Below, piece after piece: positions 38,740-41,317 of a stretch of DNA of 41,317 nucleotides. Within the stretch, counting starts at the first letter, position 1, and each line of letters opens with the position of its first letter. The DNA is taken from NCBI GenBank assembly GCA_903934795.1, contig CAIZPE010000160.1, forward strand, positions 1 to 41,317, in the 5' to 3' direction. Origin of the DNA: an uncultured bacterium (lineage in GTDB: Bacteria > Pseudomonadota > Gammaproteobacteria > Burkholderiales > Burkholderiaceae_E). A model generated the notes under the pieces. It searched no databases. It saw only the letters and a list, made by a program, of their open reading frames with translations, and had not been told where the DNA came from. The position numbers and the translations under genes were made by a program.

Positions 38740-41211
38740 TCAGCCCGAGAGCAGGGTCTGGCGCATGGCCGCCGCGTGTCCGAAGAAGCGTTCGGTGAGC
38801 CGGTCATTGACCGCGAAGGCGGCCGCGGCCAGTCCGCGCAGGCCGTCGCGCAGCGCCGGATCATCGGGATCGAGCCGGCCCGGCGCATCGAAACGCCCGA
38901 GCTCATGCACCGCTGGCGCGATCAGCTCGTCGCCGCAGGGACCGAATCGCATCCGCAGCCGACCGAGGAAGTCGAGCACCCCGTGCGAAAGAAACCGGAT
39001 GGAGCGCGGGTTGCCTTCGTCGCGGATCAGCAGGTCGAGCACCGGCAACCACTCCGGGCTGCCGAGGTAGCGGGTGCGGTAGGTGATGCTGGAATCGGCC
39101 AGCTCCAGCAGCCAGCTCAGGCCGGCATCACGCCCCTCGGTGAGCGCGCTGTCCAGCGCCTGGCACATGAAGACCAGCCGCTCCAGACGGCGTCCGATCG
39201 ACAGGAAGCGCCAGCCGGTGTCACGGGTCATGCCGTCGAGCGCATAACCCGAGAGCGTGACCAGACCGGTGATCGAGCGGTCGACCCAGGCCAGCGCGTC
39301 GAGCAGCTGCGGCTCGAGCTGCTGCTCGCTGTCCTGGATCAGGCGGTTGAGGGTTCGCCAGTTGTCGGCGGAAAGGCGGTCACGCAGGCTGTGGGCAGTG
39401 CGCGCCATCTGACGCAGGTTGCCGGCCAGCCCGGCGGGACGATCGGCGCTCGAGGCCGCCACCAGCCAGCCGTCCTCGGCGCCCTCATGCTGAGCGAGCA
39501 GGCCGGTGCGGCGGGCCAGAGCCACCGCGGCCGCAGCCTCGGCGGCGGCCTCCTCGCCGGATTCGAGCAGATGGTTCAGGCCCAGCCGCAGCAGCCGCGC
39601 GCAGTCTTCGCTGCGCTCGGCGTAGCGCCCGAACCAGTAGAGGTTCTCGGTCAGGCGGGAGGGCAAGGCCGATGCGGCCTGCGCGAGCTCGGCCGGACCC
39701 ACGGTGGAGCGCAACAGGCTGAAGGCGGCATTGACCGGCCCCGCCGAGAGCACCCAGGTGTCCTTGGAGGCGCCACCGCGCTGCATGGAGACCACCCGCA
39801 CACCGGGCGCCGCCGCCACGCGCGCGAGTCCGCCGGGCATCACGGAATACCCCTCGCCGGCACTGGCGGCGAACACCCGCAGGCCGAGGGAGCGGGCACC
39901 GAGCCGCGCCGGCATGCCGGGTTCGATGACCGGCGCCTGCGAAACCTCGACCAGCTCCTGCGCCACATAGCGACCCGGGTGACGGCGAACCTGCTCGCGG
40001 AACGCGGCAGCCTCACGCGCGGCAAGGTCACGCCCGAACACCGGCTCGAAGGGATGGTCGGGCGTGGCCGGCTTGAACACCAGCGAGTCGAGCCGGGCGA
40101 AGGCATCCTCGCGGGCGGCAGGCTCGCCGCACCACCAGGTGGCCACCGAGGGGATCTTCAGCGGTTCGCCAAGCAGGCGTTCGGCCACCGCGGGCAGAAA
40201 GCCCAGCAGCGCGCCCGACTCGAGCACCCCCGCGCCCAGCGCATTGGCCAGCACCACCGTGCCGCGACGCGCGCAATCGGTGAGGCCAGGCACGCCCAGG
40301 GCGGAATCGGCCCGCAGCTCCAGCGGGTCGCAGTAATCCTCGTCGAGGCGGCGCACGATGGCATGCACCCGGCGACCGCCTTCCAGTGTCTTGAGCCAGA
40401 CCCGGCCGTCGCGAACGCTGAGATCGGCGCCCTCGACCAGTGGAAAGCCCAGGTACCGGGCCAGCAGCGCGTGCTCGAAATAGGTCTCGTTGAAGGGCCC
40501 CGGCGTGAGCAGCACGGTGAGCGGCGGCCCGTCCTCGCGGTCGGCGAGGCGGGCGAGTGCGTCACGAAAGCCCGCGAAGAACGCCGCCTGCCGCTGCACC
40601 CGGAGGTCGCGGAAGAGCTCGGGGAACACCCGCGAGACGATCAGCCGGTTCTCCAGGGCGTAACCCGCGCCCGAGGGGGCCTGCGTGCGATCGGCCAGCA
40701 CCCACCAGCGGCCATCGGGCGATCGGGCGAGATCCGCGGCATACAGGTGCAGAAAGACCCCGCCGGGCGCCCGGGTGCCATGGGCCGCGCGCAGGAGGCC
40801 GCCGTGGGCGTGCACCAGGTCGGGCGGAATGAGGCCCTCGCGCAGCAGCATCTGCGGGCCGTAGAGATCGGCGAGGATGCGGTTGAGCAGCACCGCGCGC
40901 TGGGCGATGCCGGCCTGCAGGGCCGACCACTCCTCGGCCGGGATGACCTGCGGCAGGGCATCGAGCTCCCAGGGGCGATCGAGACCCTGCGGATCGGCAT
41001 AGACGTTGTAGGTGACGCCGTGATCGCGGATCTGCCGCTCGATCGACTCCAGACGCTCGCCGATGCGCCGCGCCGGAGTGCGGGCGAGCAGTTCGTAGAT
41101 GGCACGGAAATGCGCGCGGGGCCGGCCGGGCGCCTCGAAGAGCTCGTCGAAGCGGGCCCTGGCCGCGGGGTAGTCGGCCAGCAGATCGGCGGACGGTGTG
41201 CGATCGGTCAA
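38740..41211 (-). CDS. Fused circularly permuted ATP-grasp and alpha-E domain protein
   Basis: This 823-residue protein joins two families usually encoded as separate neighbours. The N-terminal ~480 residues are a circularly permuted ATP-grasp domain (GVTYNVYADPQGLDRPWELD, LLTPGPFNETYFEHALLARY, VRRLDEDYCDPLEL, VFKPATPDHPFEPVFGRDLA). The C-terminal ~310 residues are an alpha-E helical domain (SRLTENLYWFGRYAERSEDC, WLLELADSSITYRTRYL). A peptide-bond-forming role is inferred from ATP-grasp chemistry. It starts with TTG at 41211, overlapping the upstream stop (TTGA), and has a transglutaminase-fold gene on each side. Confidence 0.92.
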   Translation of the reverse strand: MTDRTPSADLLADYPAARARFDELFEAPGRPRAHFRAIYELLARTPARRIGERLESIERQIRDHGVTYNVYADPQGLDRPWELDALPQVIPAEEWSALQAGIAQRAVLLNRILADLYGPQMLLREGLIPPDLVHAHGGLLRAAHGTRAPGGVFLHLYAADLARSPDGRWWVLADRTQAPSGAGYALENRLIVSRVFPELFRDLRVQRQAAFFAGFRDALARLADREDGPPLTVLLTPGPFNETYFEHALLARYLGFPLVEGADLSVRDGRVWLKTLEGGRRVHAIVRRLDEDYCDPLELRADSALGVPGLTDCARRGTVVLANALGAGVLESGALLGFLPAVAERLLGEPLKIPSVATWWCGEPAAREDAFARLDSLVFKPATPDHPFEPVFGRDLAAREAAAFREQVRRHPGRYVAQELVEVSQAPVIEPGMPARLGARSLGLRVFAASAGEGYSVMPGGLARVAAAPGVRVVSMQRGGASKDTWVLSAGPVNAAFSLLRSTVGPAELAQAASALPSRLTENLYWFGRYAERSEDCARLLRLGLNHLLESGEEAAAEAAAAVALARRTGLLAQHEGAEDGWLVAASSADRPAGLAGNLRQMARTAHSLRDRLSADNWRTLNRLIQDSEQQLEPQLLDALAWVDRSITGLVTLSGYALDGMTRDTGWRFLSIGRRLERLVFMCQALDSALTEGRDAGLSWLLELADSSITYRTRYLGSPEWLPVLDLLIRDEGNPRSIRFLSHGVLDFLGRLRMRFGPCGDELIAPAVHELGRFDAPGRLDPDDPALRDGLRGLAAAAFAVNDRLTERFFGHAAAMRQTLLSG

Positions 41212-41317
41212 GCCGGCCGGCGCATGTCGAGGGTGAAGGGCAGGTCGGGATTGCGGCGGGCCGCCGCCACCGTCAGCGTGCCCGGGGTGTGGCCGATGCG
41301 GAAGAACCGCGCCAGCC
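41208..41317 (-). CDS. C-terminal end of a large transglutaminase-family protein (cut by window edge)
   Basis: Only the last 35 residues are visible; they contain ARFFRIGHTPGTL and end PFTLDMRRPA. This matches the conserved end of the large (about 1100-residue) transglutaminase/DUF2126 proteins that precede ATP-grasp/alpha-E genes. The stop overlaps the TTG start of the next gene by two bases, so they form one operon. Confidence 0.75.
   Translation of the reverse strand, partial: LARFFRIGHTPGTLTVAAARRNPDLPFTLDMRRPA

Noticed and set aside
1-41317. tRNA, rRNA, riboswitch or insertion-sequence features
   Set aside because: I saw no cloverleaf, rRNA segment, conserved riboswitch core or transposase reading frame anywhere in the window.

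Overview
The window is GC-rich (roughly two-thirds G+C), gene-dense bacterial DNA. It most likely comes from a betaproteobacterium of the Burkholderiales. Pointers are a Bug/TctC-type solute receptor, a TAXI-type fused TRAP permease, a PsiF-repeat protein, a FimV-like LysM protein, and the ATP-grasp/alpha-E plus transglutaminase block. This is inferred from protein families only; no rRNA or marker gene is present. The tetranucleotide ACGT is almost absent, which is a genome signature in itself.

Layout. Positions 1-1049 (-) hold a membrane diguanylate cyclase cut by the window edge. Positions 1238-3750 (+) hold a CNT-type nucleoside transporter and a putative Na+/H+ antiporter. Positions 3865-25173 are a complete-looking type III secretion (T3SS) locus. 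A soluble histidine kinase and a FixJ/NarL-type response regulator lead directly into sctQ-sctR-sctS-sctT and two unknown genes (+). Converging on them is a tightly overlapping ten-gene operon read leftward from 20771: lytic transglycosylase, sctV, sctC, sctD, sctJ, sctK, sctL, sctN, sctO, sctP. sctU is divergent (+). Then come sctI and a needle-like gene (-), followed by two paralogous DUF1521 proteins (+).

The first DUF1521 protein carries the GDPHVD self-cleavage motif of the NopE1-type metal-induced autocleavage family and ends in a domain resembling the neighbouring needle-like protein. The second has lost the cleavage motif and ends in twelve GKHG repeats that contain 12 of its 13 lysines. 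Converging on it is a two-gene unit (28837-25235, -): a fusion of an APH-type small-molecule kinase with a PhyH-type Fe(II)/2-oxoglutarate dioxygenase, and a methyltransferase with a regulatory domain. These enzymes may modify the lysine-rich repeat protein; that is a hypothesis, not something the sequence proves.

Positions 28895-41317 look like ordinary chromosome: a FimV-like protein, an outer-membrane beta-barrel candidate, a lipoprotein alpha/beta hydrolase, an enoyl-CoA hydratase-family enzyme, a fused TRAP permease, a PsiF-repeat periplasmic protein, a zinc alcohol dehydrogenase, a TctC-type receptor, and a transglutaminase / ATP-grasp-alpha-E / transglutaminase set.

Regulation. Three copies of an 18-bp inverted repeat (GCTGGGG-N4-CCCCAGC and variants) lie upstream of the two DUF1521 genes and of the unknown pair after sctT. 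At the two DUF1521 genes the right arm recurs at 16-bp spacing. Two different 5-4-5 palindromes sit about 30 bp upstream of good -10 hexamers, before the kinase-regulator operon and before the large leftward operon. No translocator, gatekeeper (SctW) or recognisable chaperone gene is visible, so these may be encoded elsewhere or be unrecognised here.
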